Shown: in pieces, positions 1 to 12,121 of the stretch
Layout of the letters: every line of letters begins with the position of its first letter
Position numbering within the stretch: the stretch's first letter is position 1
DNA from: Bagarius yarrelli
Lineage: Eukaryota > Chordata > Actinopteri > Siluriformes > Sisoridae
Length of the DNA: 64,000 bases
Reading direction: 5' to 3'
Assembly (NCBI GenBank): GCA_005784505.1
Contig: VCAZ01000116.1
Location: 1,077,007 to 1,141,006, forward strand
Made by a program: the position numbers and the translations under genes
The notes under the pieces: generated by a model
What the model was told of the DNA's origin: nothing
Database searches by the model: none
What the model saw: the letters and a program-made list of their open reading frames with translations, nothing else

Positions 1-497
1 TACAGTCATATTTTTTTGGGATAAACATTATTATTGTAAACTTTTCTCAATTTCACAGGTGTAAAATAAATACCACTTAAATAACAAGAAAAAAATCAAA
101 TATAAAATATGTAAATGCTAAAAAAAACCCTCATCTGTTTGGTTTTCAGTTTCAATATTTTTGATTGTTTAGTCTCGCTGCACATCAGTTAGCCACGCCC
201 ACTTATTGACATGCTGCCGTATACAAACAAAGAAAAAAAATATCGCTGTAACAATATATACAGCCCAGCCGGTTGTACTAAACAAAATAGAAGAATGAAG
301 AAGACATGACATTTTCTGATAAAAACTGGCTTTATAAAATGACGTATACATTTAATGTCAGAATATATTATTGTATTTATGCAAGTTTTATATGATATTA
401 CATTTTTTCTTGCTTTCAATTCAGATTTGCTTGAATTGTCTGATGTGTCATGGTGATTTGATTGCCTGACTGTTGTTTTTGTTTACAGACAGACAGG

Positions 498-3400
498 ATG
501 CAGAGTGCCAGTCCAGGAAGCAGAGATATCGGCTATTTTCCCTCAGTGTTCTCTTCTTTTTCACAGTTTAAAGTTCCTGATATGAGTTTCTCAAAGGGAC
601 AAAACAACGGCTCCTTCCACCTGCCGGGGAGCTCCATGACCAACTCGTGAGTCTCAGACAGTCATAGATTTACCTCCAGAATTAGGAGCATAGAATAGAA
701 AAAAAAAAAAAATAGAGAATAGAATAGAATAAATAAGTAGAATTTGGGAAGGGGTAGCGCAGTGGTTAAGGTGTTTGACTGCTAATTGGAAGATCAGGGT
801 TCGATTCCCAGCAACACCAAGTTAACACTGTCGGGGCCCCTGATCAAGGCCACTTAACCCCTAATTGCTCAGTTGTATAAAATAGATAAATGTAAGTGGC
901 TCTGGATAAGGACGTCTGCCACATGTTGTAAATGTAGAAAAGAATAGAAGAATAGAATAGAACAGAATAAATTAGAATAAAATAGAATAAAATAAAATAG
1001 AATAGAATGAAATAGAATAGAATATGATGATACGGTTTCTACCTCATCTGTTTTCTATCTCATCTTTTAAATAAGAATCAGATGCCATATTTATAAGGCG
1101 TTGTATGTGACTTGATCTTCTGTTCTCTGGATTTGTTTCAGGAACTGGGAGAGGAGGTGTCTGAGAAAGCTCAGGAGGAGGACAGACGATGAGTATGTAT
1201 ACACTATTCATTTAGGTCGGCTTGGGCTGTGCTCTGATTGGTCACAGAGGTGTTGTGGGCGGGGACTGGTGGCACACAGACGGCTGATGATTATTTTAAG
1301 TGAAGGGGCTCCTGAAATGCAGCACAAGCCGTTACATCGCTTTTAAATGCGCTTAAAGGGACTGAAAGGATGTCGTTAAATACAGTGAATTAAACATGGA
1401 ACACATTTTATATATACACAAACGTACACATACACAAGATTTTACTTCGTTTAAAATTGTTGTTCTCGCCGTGTCCAAGAATTTAAGCTGTTTGGCGTTA
1501 ACGCGATGATTGTATTTATTGATGCTGATTGGTTTCCCTATAAAGTGGCTGCCGGGCCAAAAGACAAAAGATGATGGACGAACGTGAATCCCATCCTTCA
1601 GAACACGTGAGCTCTGGACCGGACACACAGTGGATGGCCAAATGCGCGACAGGTTCAGCCACAGTTCAGCACCTCACTACATCTACTCCACCATGCCCAA
1701 ATACCCGGTACAGTCAGAACCCTTTACCCACCACCAGGGTAGATACAGAGACCGCCTGTATGGAGGTGGAGTCAGCGCAGAGGAAGCTGCAGGAGATCGA
1801 AAACAGGTAAGAGACTCGTACAGCCAATCGGAGAAGAATCTCAGAAACACACACACTGCAATTTGGAGTGGCCAGATACACCTGGGAATTAAACCCATGA
1901 CCTTCTGATCAGCAGTCCAACACATTAACCATTGAGCTGGCCACATTATTCAGATTATTCTGTTACAAAATTAATACACAGTTGATCAGACATAAACATG
2001 TAACTGTTAACTATTAACCTGATCGTAGACCGATTAAATAGCTTCAACAACCAGGAAAGACGAATGGAACAGTTAAATATAAGACAAATTATAATTAATG
2101 TTTGTTCTAGAATCAAGAACAAGATGGAACTTAACACTTAAAATAGAAAGTAGGAAAGTGAAGCAGATGATTGACAGCTGTGTAGGCATTTTGACCGCCT
2201 CAATATTAATTGATGCTTTAAAAGCCCCGCCCCCTAGTAAATTGTTTAATTAACCTACATGCTTGTGTCACATGATTTCATCCTCAAGCTCACCAAAGAC
2301 TAGGTTTCACCCGAAGGTGCTTTTGCATGTGTGTGTGGGCGTGTGTGTGTTCAGAATTACCTTAGAGGATGACAGCGATGAGGATCTGGACATAGAGCCA
2401 CCTCAGCGCAGACCCGTACTCGTGCTGTCTGACAGCCTGAGAGAGGGGCTACAGCGCGGCATCGCAGACATTCTCCCTCATACAGTAGCGCAATCAGTGT
2501 GAGTGTCCTGTCAAAAGCATACATGACATACAACACCCCGATTGGCCAAACTGCACATTCCGCTTCATAAACATTGTAATTATATGTAGGGTTGCACTTT
2601 TAAAAATTGGAAACTTTTCATTGGAATTAATGGAAATTACCAGGAATAGGAATTAACGAGAATATAATCTGCATTTACTGGAATATATGGAAATTAACAA
2701 GAATATGTGGGAATTAACGAGAATATATGGGAATCAACAGGGATATGTCGTAAGTATCAGGAATATAAGAGAATTAATGGGAATGTATTAGAATTAACAA
2801 TAATAGTATCTGCATTTACTGGAATATATAGGAATTAACGAGTATATATGTGATTTTACCGGAATATATGGGAATTAACGGATATGTCGAAAGTAAAGGG
2901 AATATATGAGAACTGATGGGAATGTATTGGAATTAAAAGTAATATATAGGAATCAACAGGAATATATAAAGAAAAATTAATGGGAATGTATGGGAATTTT
3001 TTTTTGACTTTTTGGGAATTACCAGGAATAAATGAGAATTACTGAAAATGTATAACAATTAATGGGAATATATAGGACGAAAATATAATCGGCATGTACT
3101 GGGATATATGGGAATCAATGAGAATATATAGGAATTAAAGAGGATATACCGGAATTTACTGGAATATATGGGAATTAACCGGGATATGTCATAAAATCAA
3201 CAGGAATATATAAAGAACATTAATAGGAATTTTTGGGAATTAACCTGGAAATTTTTCTGCCTTTTTGCAACCCTACTAATGTTTAATTATTCCTACACAT
3301 TCACACTGATTTGAATCTCTTATTCTGCATGTGCATCTACCTGTAACAACAGTGTGAGTTAAGCGTACAACGTGAGCCGTGTGAAGTGTCTGTCTCTCTT

Positions 3401-3558
3401 AACCGTTCAGAAGCCATTCGTGTATGGAGCTGGTGCTGTGGCGCCCCCCGGAGGACCCTCTCACTCAACAGCTGAAAGGTTCTCTCCAAAGACAGCAGCG
3501 TAAACAGCAGCCGGTGTGCAGGCAGAACCCTTCGCCCATCCTCGTGTCCCCTCACTAA
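498..3558 (+). CDS. ccdc117: Coiled-coil domain-containing protein 117 (five exons, apparent C-terminal frameshift)
   Basis: The coding exons that keep one frame are 498-646, 1142-1192, 1546-1806, 2355-2498 and 3411-3558 (753 nt, 250 aa), all with GT donors and AG acceptors. The acceptor after base 488 puts the ATG in an exon that starts at 489, so a 5' noncoding exon should lie upstream. The identity rests on three CCDC117 blocks in order: AQRKLQEIENR followed by an acidic stretch (EDDSDEDLD), VLVLSDSLREGL, and SHSCMELVLWRPPED. A basic-acidic segment around exons 2-3 also fits the family. Exon 3 must start at 1546: the stronger-looking acceptor at 1601 breaks the frame. The vertebrate protein is about 280 aa and ends in an acidic EEEMEL-type tail. 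Here a stop comes at 3556-3558, but ASTEEDMEL and a stop appear in the +1 frame at 3614-3640. That is an apparent one-base insertion, either real or an assembly error. The protein's molecular role is poorly known. Confidence 0.85.
697..1025 (+). repeat. (AATAG)n array split by a SINE
   Basis: Imperfect GAATA pentanucleotide repeats occur on both sides of the SINE at 745-936, in ccdc117 intron 1. The SINE appears to have landed inside, or seeded, the array. Confidence 0.8.
745..936 (+). mobile_element. tRNA-derived SINE, full length
   Basis: It has a tRNA-like head with a B-box (GGTTCGATTCCCAGC), then CTGATCAAGGCC, then the tail CTCTGGATAAGGACGTCTGCC. It is the best reference copy in ccdc117 for the SINE family seen throughout the window (V-SINE/Mermaid-like; family name not verified). 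Confidence 0.8.
1886..1946 (-). mobile_element. SINE head fragment
   Basis: On the minus strand this matches the tRNA-like head only (GGTTAATGTGTTGGACTGCTGATC). It lies in ccdc117 intron 3. Confidence 0.55.
2586..3276. mobile_element. hAT-like nonautonomous element with internal GGAATTAAC minisatellite
   Basis: It is bounded by a perfect 11-bp inverted repeat, GTAGGGTTGCA and TGCAACCCTAC. The interior is a degenerate tandem array of roughly 20-bp units of the type GGAATATATGGGAATTAACG. No transposase is present. It lies in ccdc117 intron 4. No clean 8-bp target duplication is visible. Confidence 0.65.
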
Positions 3559-3610
3559 AGGGCAGGACGAACACCCCGTCAGTCCCCTCACCTGCCCTGC
3601 CGCTGGCGCC

Positions 3611-3640
3611 GCATCCACAGAGGAGGACATGGAGCTGTAG
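3611..3640 (+). other. ccdc117: Out-of-frame conserved ccdc117 C-terminus
   Basis: The frame one base on from the exon 5 reading frame encodes an ASTEEDMEL tail and a TAG at 3638-3640. Its position, 72 codons after the start of MELVLW, matches the normal C-terminal length of CCDC117 (about 74 codons in mammals). In the sequence as given it lies beyond the stop at 3556-3558 and would not be translated. Confidence 0.6.
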
Positions 3641-5025
3641 AGCCAAGCCTCTGACTTTCACGATGACTTTCTAAACTTTTCATTTTGACTCAAGGAAGGT
3701 TTTTGGAAGGTTTTTTTCCCCGTCTGTTTAAACGGCAGATAGTGGAAGCTCTTCGGGATTGCAATACAAAGATAGAAATGCGATGTTTGGTGCCATGTCT
3801 TGCATTGTATACTCTACGTATCCGTTTTTCGCAGCTTCAGACAGTATTTTGATCACGGGGGCCGTAATAGTGCCACCATAATGCACGCTTGCAAATATTT
3901 CCAGATATTCCCAGAGATATGATGTAAGTGTGACGTCACATGACAACATGGCTGTTTGTTTCCCTTTCTGCGAGATATTTACCGATATGTACATTTCTGA
4001 TTGTTTGCACTATCAGTTCTAATATGCTTTCCAAAAAAAAAATCAATATTCATAAGCTCAATTATTAGACAGATTTATATGCAGCACAGAAGTCGTAGAT
4101 AGAAACAGCAGACTCGGCATTATATCAAATTCCTCGGCTCTGTAGGGTTCCGGTTAGCACTTCTCGGGACAGTGTGACTTGCGCTTCGCGTAACAAAGTA
4201 TTTATTTTTGTTGTTAATTAAGAACATTGAACCCTCTGAATGAACCTTTAACACAAAAGAAGTGTAGAAGAGGCTGCTGTTGTTGTGGAAGGAATAAAAT
4301 ATCCCAGTTACAGGACTGTAATTCAACACGGCGGGATGAAATCATCCTTCCAGAAACATCCTAAAGTCTTTAATTCCTCTTATAAGACACTGATTTTGTT
4401 AAGATTCATTAAACATACTTTACGACACACTTAACGCTTTATTCCTTGATAGATGCGTAAAACGAAGCGGAAAGCTGACACAATCCTGGAAGTCACTGTA
4501 AACGAGCGGTTTCCATAGCGACTACAGATAACAGAATTGAAAAAAAAAGCACTTTAATTTATATGGATTTGCGGTCTGACCTGCTGTTACAGAAAATAAA
4601 CCAATCAGAATCTTTCTGATATTTCTCTATATAGATGGATAGCTTCATGGAAGGATTTGAGATACTCCACGTCTCATATAACGCCTACCAACCGGATAAA
4701 TTTCCTTGTTTTCGATCTGTTCTGATATTTTTTTTTTTTCAATACAAAGAAAAGCGCCAAAGTTTTGAGAGTACAAATGCAGGAAAAAAAAACAAAAACA
4801 AAGCACTTTTTATTTCAACTTTTCCTTTCATCACTGCACTAAATGAGCCTCAGAAAATAACTCCTGAGTCAAAAGCCATGTTACAACGAAAAAAAAACTA
4901 ATTTAGCATCGAAACTCCGAACGTTGTGCTTTCTTTTAAAGAAACTACGTAACGCGAGGATATTTTGTGGGGGTTTTTTTTCCTGTTTGCTTTGCAGCTT
5001 TTCGAATGTACAAAGCTCTTTAACG

Positions 5026-5054
5026 CTGTGTGTGTGTGTGTGTGTGTGTGTGTT
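5026..5054 (+). repeat. (GT)n microsatellite
   Basis: Uninterrupted GT dinucleotides just before the ccdc117 polyadenylation signal. Confidence 0.9.
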
Positions 5055-5077
5055 TGTAAAGTCAGAGATTTGTTTTC

Positions 5078-5083
5078 AATAAA
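5078..5083 (+). terminator. Candidate polyadenylation signal for ccdc117
   Basis: AATAAA follows a (GT)n run, a usual setting for a vertebrate 3' end. It would give a 3' UTR of about 1.5 kb. The region between the stop and this site is AT-rich and has no other gene. Earlier AATAAA-like words, near 4293 and 4595, are alternatives. Confidence 0.4.
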
Positions 5084-5099
5084 ATTCCACGTGCTTAAC

Positions 5100-6085
5100 G
5101 AAATGGCGTGAATGTGTTTATTGATTAAAAAAATAATCTTGTGTAGAAAACAATCAACTTAAACTTTTTATGATATTTAAGTTCCATCAAAAAAAAAAAA
5201 AAAAAAATCTAGGACATGGATGAAAATAATATTATATATTATTTTGTGATGTTATACAGGAGGGAAATGTCATTAATTTGTTATATATTTTTTTACAGGT
5301 TAGTATTTTTTTACTTCTCGCCTTGAATAACTATCATCAGTACACACCTTTTGATTAATAAGGGTGAACAGGTGCTTTTTTGGAGCGTCTTTTCATCCTG
5401 CCGCTAACAACCCTCCTCTAAATCCGTGAGCTCAGACGCCACCTGATCAGCTGAGCTCCAGAGCTGTAGACTGACACTGGACTCGATAGCAGCTTTTACT
5501 GGTCAAGAGAGTGTTTTTTGTGTACTAAGAGAAATTTAAGTGAGAATTCAGAAAGAGACAGGAATTAAAAATGGCGAGCAGATTGGGACGTACCCATGGT
5601 AACGAGTTGTCATTCTGTAGTGAGTCGACTCTTTTGAATCGGATTTTCCAAAAATATATTTTAATAGATAAATATTTGTTAACTTTTTCAAATTCATTTT
5701 ATAATTTATGCAGCCAATTACATGTTCATTTAGAATATTTTTATTAATTTAATGATTATTTTAGTTGTAAATGCCTTTAAGGCATTTGGGAGTCAAAAGA
5801 GTCAATTTCAGGATTCATGCGATTCATAATTAATTTTTCCTGCAGCACTGCTACATAATTGCTTTGACCTTTATAATGTTCTTGATGGCATTTTAGTAAA
5901 AAAAAAAAAGGATATACTGTAATCTGAGGTCAGAGGTCAGAGTTCCGGGCTGGTCTTAAATCAGAGCTCTGTCGGGTCACCCGGCTGTCGTGTGCTGGAA
6001 CAATCTGGAAACAAGAAACAGGAAAAAAAACAGAGTCGTGTTCTGTTTAATACAGTAAATCCACTTCCAGTGTCCTTTATCATAA
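5100..6085. other. Tail-to-tail intergenic gap
   Basis: This AT-rich stretch lies between the 3' ends of ccdc117 (+) and the coiled-coil gene (-). It holds no open frame of note. Part of it should be 3' UTR of the minus-strand gene; an ATTAAA on the minus strand at 6046-6051 and an AATAAA near 5740 are possible polyadenylation signals. Confidence 0.5.
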
Positions 6086-8187
6086 CTAAGTCTTTGTGAT
6101 GATGTCACACACTGTATCAAGGTAGGATCCGCTCAGCTCGTGTTTCTGACGCACGCCGTTGGGTGTGTAAGTGTGTGTGCGACTCTGGGTGGTGTTGCTC
6201 TGGCTGTCAGCCTGCAGCTGCCGGATGCGGCTCTGTAGGTGGCGCAGTAGTTTGTATGAATCCAGGTCGTGGCTTTTGACTGCGTCTAGGGCGTGAGCCG
6301 AGGAAGCAGAGGACCCTGGGACGTTTGTGATGTCACTGGTGCTCTGGAATTAGAAATTAGAAATCTAAAATTTCTTTTTTATTCGATACCATATAACAAA
6401 TTGAATTAAAAACAAATTGGACTCGTGTTTTTGCCTTTGTTTTTAAAAATATATAGTAATTTTCTCAAGATATTTGCATACTGGAACCTGATTGGCTGTT
6501 GTATCTTATAACACACTTCTTCTCCTTTCGGCTGTTTTCTTCAAGGGTCACCACAGCAAATCATCTGCCTCCACCCCCCATTTCTATCCTCTGAATCCTT
6601 CTAACCTACACACACACACTAACGCATCCTCATTTATCACATCTATATCCTGACCCTTCTCTTTTGACTTCCTCTTACAGCTATATGTCCAGCATCTTCC
6701 TACCGATATATATTCCCACTCTCCCTTCTCTGCAAACCATCTCAATTTGTCCTCGTTGACTTTGTCCCTGAAACGTCAGACATAATCAGTCTTTTTTTAT
6801 GTGCTGGTTTCTAATCCTGTCTAATCTTATCACTCCTGAAGAACCTCAACTCTGTCTCCTGTCTCTTCCTTAGTGTCACTGTCTCTAAACAATCCTGACA
6901 TGCTTCTCCACACATTCCACTCGCTTCTTCACCTCTTTTTCACTCTCTGTTTCTCTGGATTGTTGACTGTAATATTATATTATAACCTTTATAGAAAGCT
7001 ATTTATTTCAACCTAAAATAAAACCATGGCTGTGTTTTTCACTGAATCTGTGCTGAAAAGCTCTTTTCAGGGTTATTTTGTACTATATGATGTACTATAC
7101 GAGTGATGTTCACCGCGGTCAGGTGTCTCATCTCTTCCTCCAGCTGCTCCAGTCTCCGACGCTGCTCTGAATTGTTTCCGCAGGATTTTCTAAACAACAC
7201 GACACACATCAGACCGTCACCTCAGTTCTTACACACTACACCAAAAACAATGGTGGGATGTAAATAATTAATTTTAAATACTTTCATTACACTACCAAAA
7301 TAGATTTTTCTGGGTTTTTTTCCTATTTTTTTTAGTATAATTAAATTGTGGTGCTTTTAATTGAGTTGTTTAAAAAAATAAATGATTCTGTCCGTAAGGG
7401 TAAAAATGATCAGAGTTCTGCTTTTCTGCCCCAAACATACGATGGGTAATAAAAGGGCCATTTGGTGTTCCTGAAGTTTTATTTAGTCCTTCACCCATCC
7501 TACATCTTAAAACACCGTAGGCAAACCACACTTATATCCCTGAATTATTACTTTACTACATTTGATTTTTAACAAGAAGTACAAAGAACAAATGATTTAT
7601 AAGATTCATCAGCCAATCAATGCGCTAGTCAACGATTCGGTGTAAATTTTTTTACCTAATACTAATTAATTTATTTTTTAGAAGCCCTACAGTATGTGGT
7701 CTTCTGCTTTTCTATTCAACATGTTTGTACAGAGTGATTATTCGCTATAGTACAGAATTTCTTCCAGCTCATCAATATCAAATAATAGAAATTGCTCTAC
7801 ATACAGGAAGTGTCGTATTTTGCTGCCACATAAAATCTATTTAAAGTGTGTGTGTGTGTTTGTCTGTGTGTGCGCGAGTGTGTGTCAGGTTGTGCTAACC
7901 TCTCTAGTTTGAACGTAAGCTGTTGTTCAAACTTGCGTGCGATCCGTGCCGTGGTTTTTTCCTTCCACTGCGACATGTTCCTCTGAACCTGACGCAGTTC
8001 TTCGTCTTTAGCCCGGAGCTGCCTGCGCAGATGTGCAAGTGCGTCGTCACCGCATACATCCTCACGCAGACGCACCCTGGTCAGACTGCTCAACTCCTCC
8101 ACGTGTTCCTGAACAACAACAACGCACAAAATAAGCTAAAGAGGAAATATGAATACACCGGATAGTCGTTTTCGGTATAGTGCTACA

Positions 8188-8255
<68 letters not shown>

Positions 8256-11200
8256 CATCCATCCATCCATCCATCCATCCATCCATCCATCCATCAATCT
8301 TATTTATAAATCTATTCACCTATGTACCTATTTATCTATCAATCTATTTATCTCTCTACCCATCTATCTATCTGTCTGTCTGTTTGTCTGTCTGTCTATC
8401 AGTGGGTCTGTCTGTCTTTCGCTCGATTTATCTATCTCGCTAGTGAAAACACTTATTTATAAAATATCTTTTTGTGTTGATTCATTTCGTTTGTGTGTCA
8501 TGATTAAAGTCTAGTAATTAAGTCTAGGACTAAACTCTGAGATTAAACTCTAGGATTAAAGTCTAGGATTAAAGTCTAGGATTAAAGTCTAGGATTAAAC
8601 CCCACGTTTGCATTTATACATCAAATTATTGTTTGGGTACAAGTCTAAAGTCTGAGCGACGTGTTTCACACCTGAATGAGTTTTTCCCTTAAATCATTTA
8701 CAGCTCTCTCCTTCTCTGCTGATAACAGCTCCCTCTGCACACGCAGCTCTTCCTCCTGAAACACACACACACACATTGACATAAAAGACAGGTACACACA
8801 CAGGTAAACACATGAACATAGATACACACCCTCACATGTATAGTGTAGTAGCTAAGACATGCTTGTGTACTCGTTTGTACTGAATATGTTGCTGTAAATG
8901 TGAGCATGAAAATGTGTTTGTGTGTGTGTGTGTGTGTGTGTACTCACTTTATCAGTACTGAGCTGTTGATTGGTATGTGTCAGTGCGGTGATGTGATTCT
9001 GCAGGCTACTGATGAGGCGTTGGAGGGCCTTCCTGAGAGACTGCAGCATCTGCACTGCCTCACCTACTGTAACACTACAGCACACACACACACACACACA
9101 CAAGATTGTAAATAATATTTTGTATACTACGGCTCCATCCGAAATTGCATCACTTACAATTACATTTACATTGCTCATTTATACAACAGAGCAATTAGCG
9201 GTAAAGGGCCTTGCTCGGGGGCCCAGTCCATATTCAGAGCAACTTACATTTATCTTTCTTATACATCTGAGCAATTGGGGGTTAAGGGCCTTGCTTAGGG
9301 GTTCAATAGTGGCAACTTGGTGGTGCTGGGGATCGAACCCTTTAACCGCTACGCTACCACTTCTCCATATGTGGCATATGACGAGTCGTCTCTCCTGTGG
9401 TATCATAAGCTATGAAAGTGTCCAACATACTTATACTTTACAATCCGGGAACTTTTCACATACTACATTCACATACTAATGATTCGGACATACTCCGCCT
9501 ATTATATAGTACGGAAATATGCGAGGTCGGACAGCTTACATACTGCTTTATAGTGTAAAATGTGTGTGTGTGTGTGTGTGTGTCAGTTTACCTGTGTGAC
9601 AGGTGTGTGTTATCTACAGAAAAGCCGTTCTGAGAGAGCACCTCTTGCAGACACACACACTCAGTGTGTATATGCTTAGCCCAGCTGGTGGTCTGCTGTT
9701 CGTGTCTTTCTGCTGCCCCCTGCTGGAGATGCTCAGACTGTACCAGCTCTGCCCTCACTGCCTGCAGCTCCTGCTCACTCTTCTTCACACACTCTTTCAA
9801 ATCGCTTTCAGCCTCCTGTTAGTCACGCAAAGCAACGATTAACTTATTATCTATCATTTGTCAAATGTAATGTGTACTCTGTGTGTGTGTGTGTGTGTGT
9901 GTAGATACAAATTAAACACAGTCAGTGTGATATTTTTACTTTTGCCAACCGACACACACCTGCTGCAGCTGTCTGCGCAATTTATATAACTCCGTCTGAT
10001 GCTCGTTTTTCAGAGCTCTGATCACGGCCTTGTGCTTGGATGCTGTGCTCTTCAACTCCTCCACACTCTAACAGACACAGAGAGAGAGAGAGAGAACTAA
10101 ACTGAGTGAGTGTTTGAGTGTGTGTCTGAGTGACTGAGTGAGTGAGTGAATACTCGACATTCAAGTTTTATGCTCACTATTCAAATAAGCGTCTAAGTGA
10201 ATCAATGAGTTTCTAAGTATGTGTCTGTTTGAATGTAAGTGAGTCAGGTGATGAGTGAGTGTCTGAATAAGTGAGTGAGTGGATAAATCAGCGAGTGAGT
10301 GTCTAAGTGAGTGAGTGCCAGTGACTGAGAGAGATGAATGAGTTGAAGTGAGCGATTGAATCAGTGAGTGAGTGAGTAAGTAAGTGAGTGAGTGAGTGTC
10401 TGAATAAGTGAGTGAGTGGATAAATCAGCGAGTGAGTGTCTGAGTGAGTGAGTGCCAGTGACTGAGAGAGATGAATGAGTTGAAGTGAGCGATTGAATCA
10501 GTGAGTGAGTGAGTGAGTGAGTAAGTGAGTGAGTGAGTGTCTGAATAAGTGAGTGAGTGGATAAATCAGTGAGTGAGTGTCTGAGTGAGTGAGTGCCAGT
10601 GACTGAGAGAGATGAATGAGTTGAAGTGAGCGATTGAATCCGTGAGTAAGTAAGTGGAGTAAGTGAGTGAGTAAGTGAGTGAGTGAGTGAGTGAGTGAGT
10701 GTCTGAATAAGTGAGTGAGTGGATAAATCAGCGAGTGAGTGTCTGAGTGAGTGAGTGCCAGTGACTGAGAGAGATGAATGAGTTGAAGTGAGCGATTGAA
10801 TCCGTGAGTAAGTAAGTGAGTGAGTAAGTGAGTGAGTAAGTGAGTGAGTGAGTGTCTGAGTGAGTGAGTGAGTGGATAAATCAGCGAGTGAGTGTCTGAG
10901 TGAGTGAGTGCCAGTGACTGAGAGAGATGAATGAGTTGAAGTGAGCGATTGAATCAGTGAGTGAGTGAGTGAGTGCCATAAGTAAGTAGTAAATTAGTAA
11001 AAGGGAGTGAATCAGTGAACAAGTGAACAAATCAGTAAGTGAGGGAGTAAATCAGTGAATGAGTGAATCAGTGACTATGTGAGTGAGTCAGTGATTGAGT
11101 GGAAGTATAATCACGCTCACCTTCTGCAGCTCCAGCACTTTATTCTGCAGGCTGAGTGCATTTCTTTTCTCTTTCTCCACCTCCGCTCTCTCTCTCCTCT

Positions 11201-12081
11201 CCACCTCCTGCATTTGCTTCTCCAGTCTTACCCGCTGCTCTCGCAGAGACTCCGCCCTCTGCTCCTCCCACTTCCTCTGCTCCTGCTCCACTGCAATCTT
11301 TACCTGCGGACAGAAAGGAAGGTTTATTTTAGGTTTATTTATCTTTAACCACACACAAAGTGTGTGTGTGTGTGTGTGTGTGCCTACCTGACTACTATGA
11401 CCATTTTTTCTTTATTAAATAATTAGACACCTATTCTAATTATCTGTTCTGATTGGTCAGAAGTTGCACACTCAATGTATACTTTGTAATATAGGTTATT
11501 GTTTCGAAACACAGACCATAATATTGACCACTTAAATTCTATTGTTATTATTATTATTATTATCTTTTATTAAATAAAAAAACACATTGGCTGATATATT
11601 GCTGTAGTTACAGGAGAATAACACACTTCAGATGGAATTGTTTTATAACTATTATTATTTTTATTATTATTATTACTAAAAGCTGTAAAGAGACAAAAAC
11701 CTGCTCATAAATTTCCTCTCTCCGCTCCTCTTCTCTCCTCCTGAGATCCTCCTGCTGCTGCTTCAAACACTCCTGTAATCTGTTCACTTCTTCCTCTTTC
11801 AGCTGAGGAAAAATAAAAAGAGAGACACAGAGGAAAAGACAAAAATAGGAAAGAGGGGTAGAAAAAGAGAGAAAGACAGACGTAGAAAGAGAGCGAGAGA
11901 GAGAGAGAGAGAGAGAGAGAGTTATATACATGGCTATAACAGTGTATTCATATTGTGTGGATGTATGACGTGACCTCCGACCTGGATACGGTTGTGTAAG
12001 GACTCAGTGTGGCGCGTGTGTGTGATGGCTTGCTCTCTGAACGCAGCTTCTTTTATCTCATGCACCTGAATACGAACCTGT

Positions 12082-12121
<40 letters not shown>

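Noticed and set aside
745..936. Functional tRNA genes at the SINE heads
   Set aside because: The heads keep B-box-like words but no complete cloverleaf or anticodon stem could be made, and each is joined to a SINE body.
1630..1908. Alternative 92-aa ORF over ccdc117 exon 3
   Set aside because: It is open by chance. The other frame carries the conserved RKLQEIENR block and is in phase with exons 2 and 4.
3728..3994. 88-aa minus-strand ORF beside ccdc117
   Set aside because: It lies in the probable 3' UTR, has no recognisable motif and no supporting exon structure.
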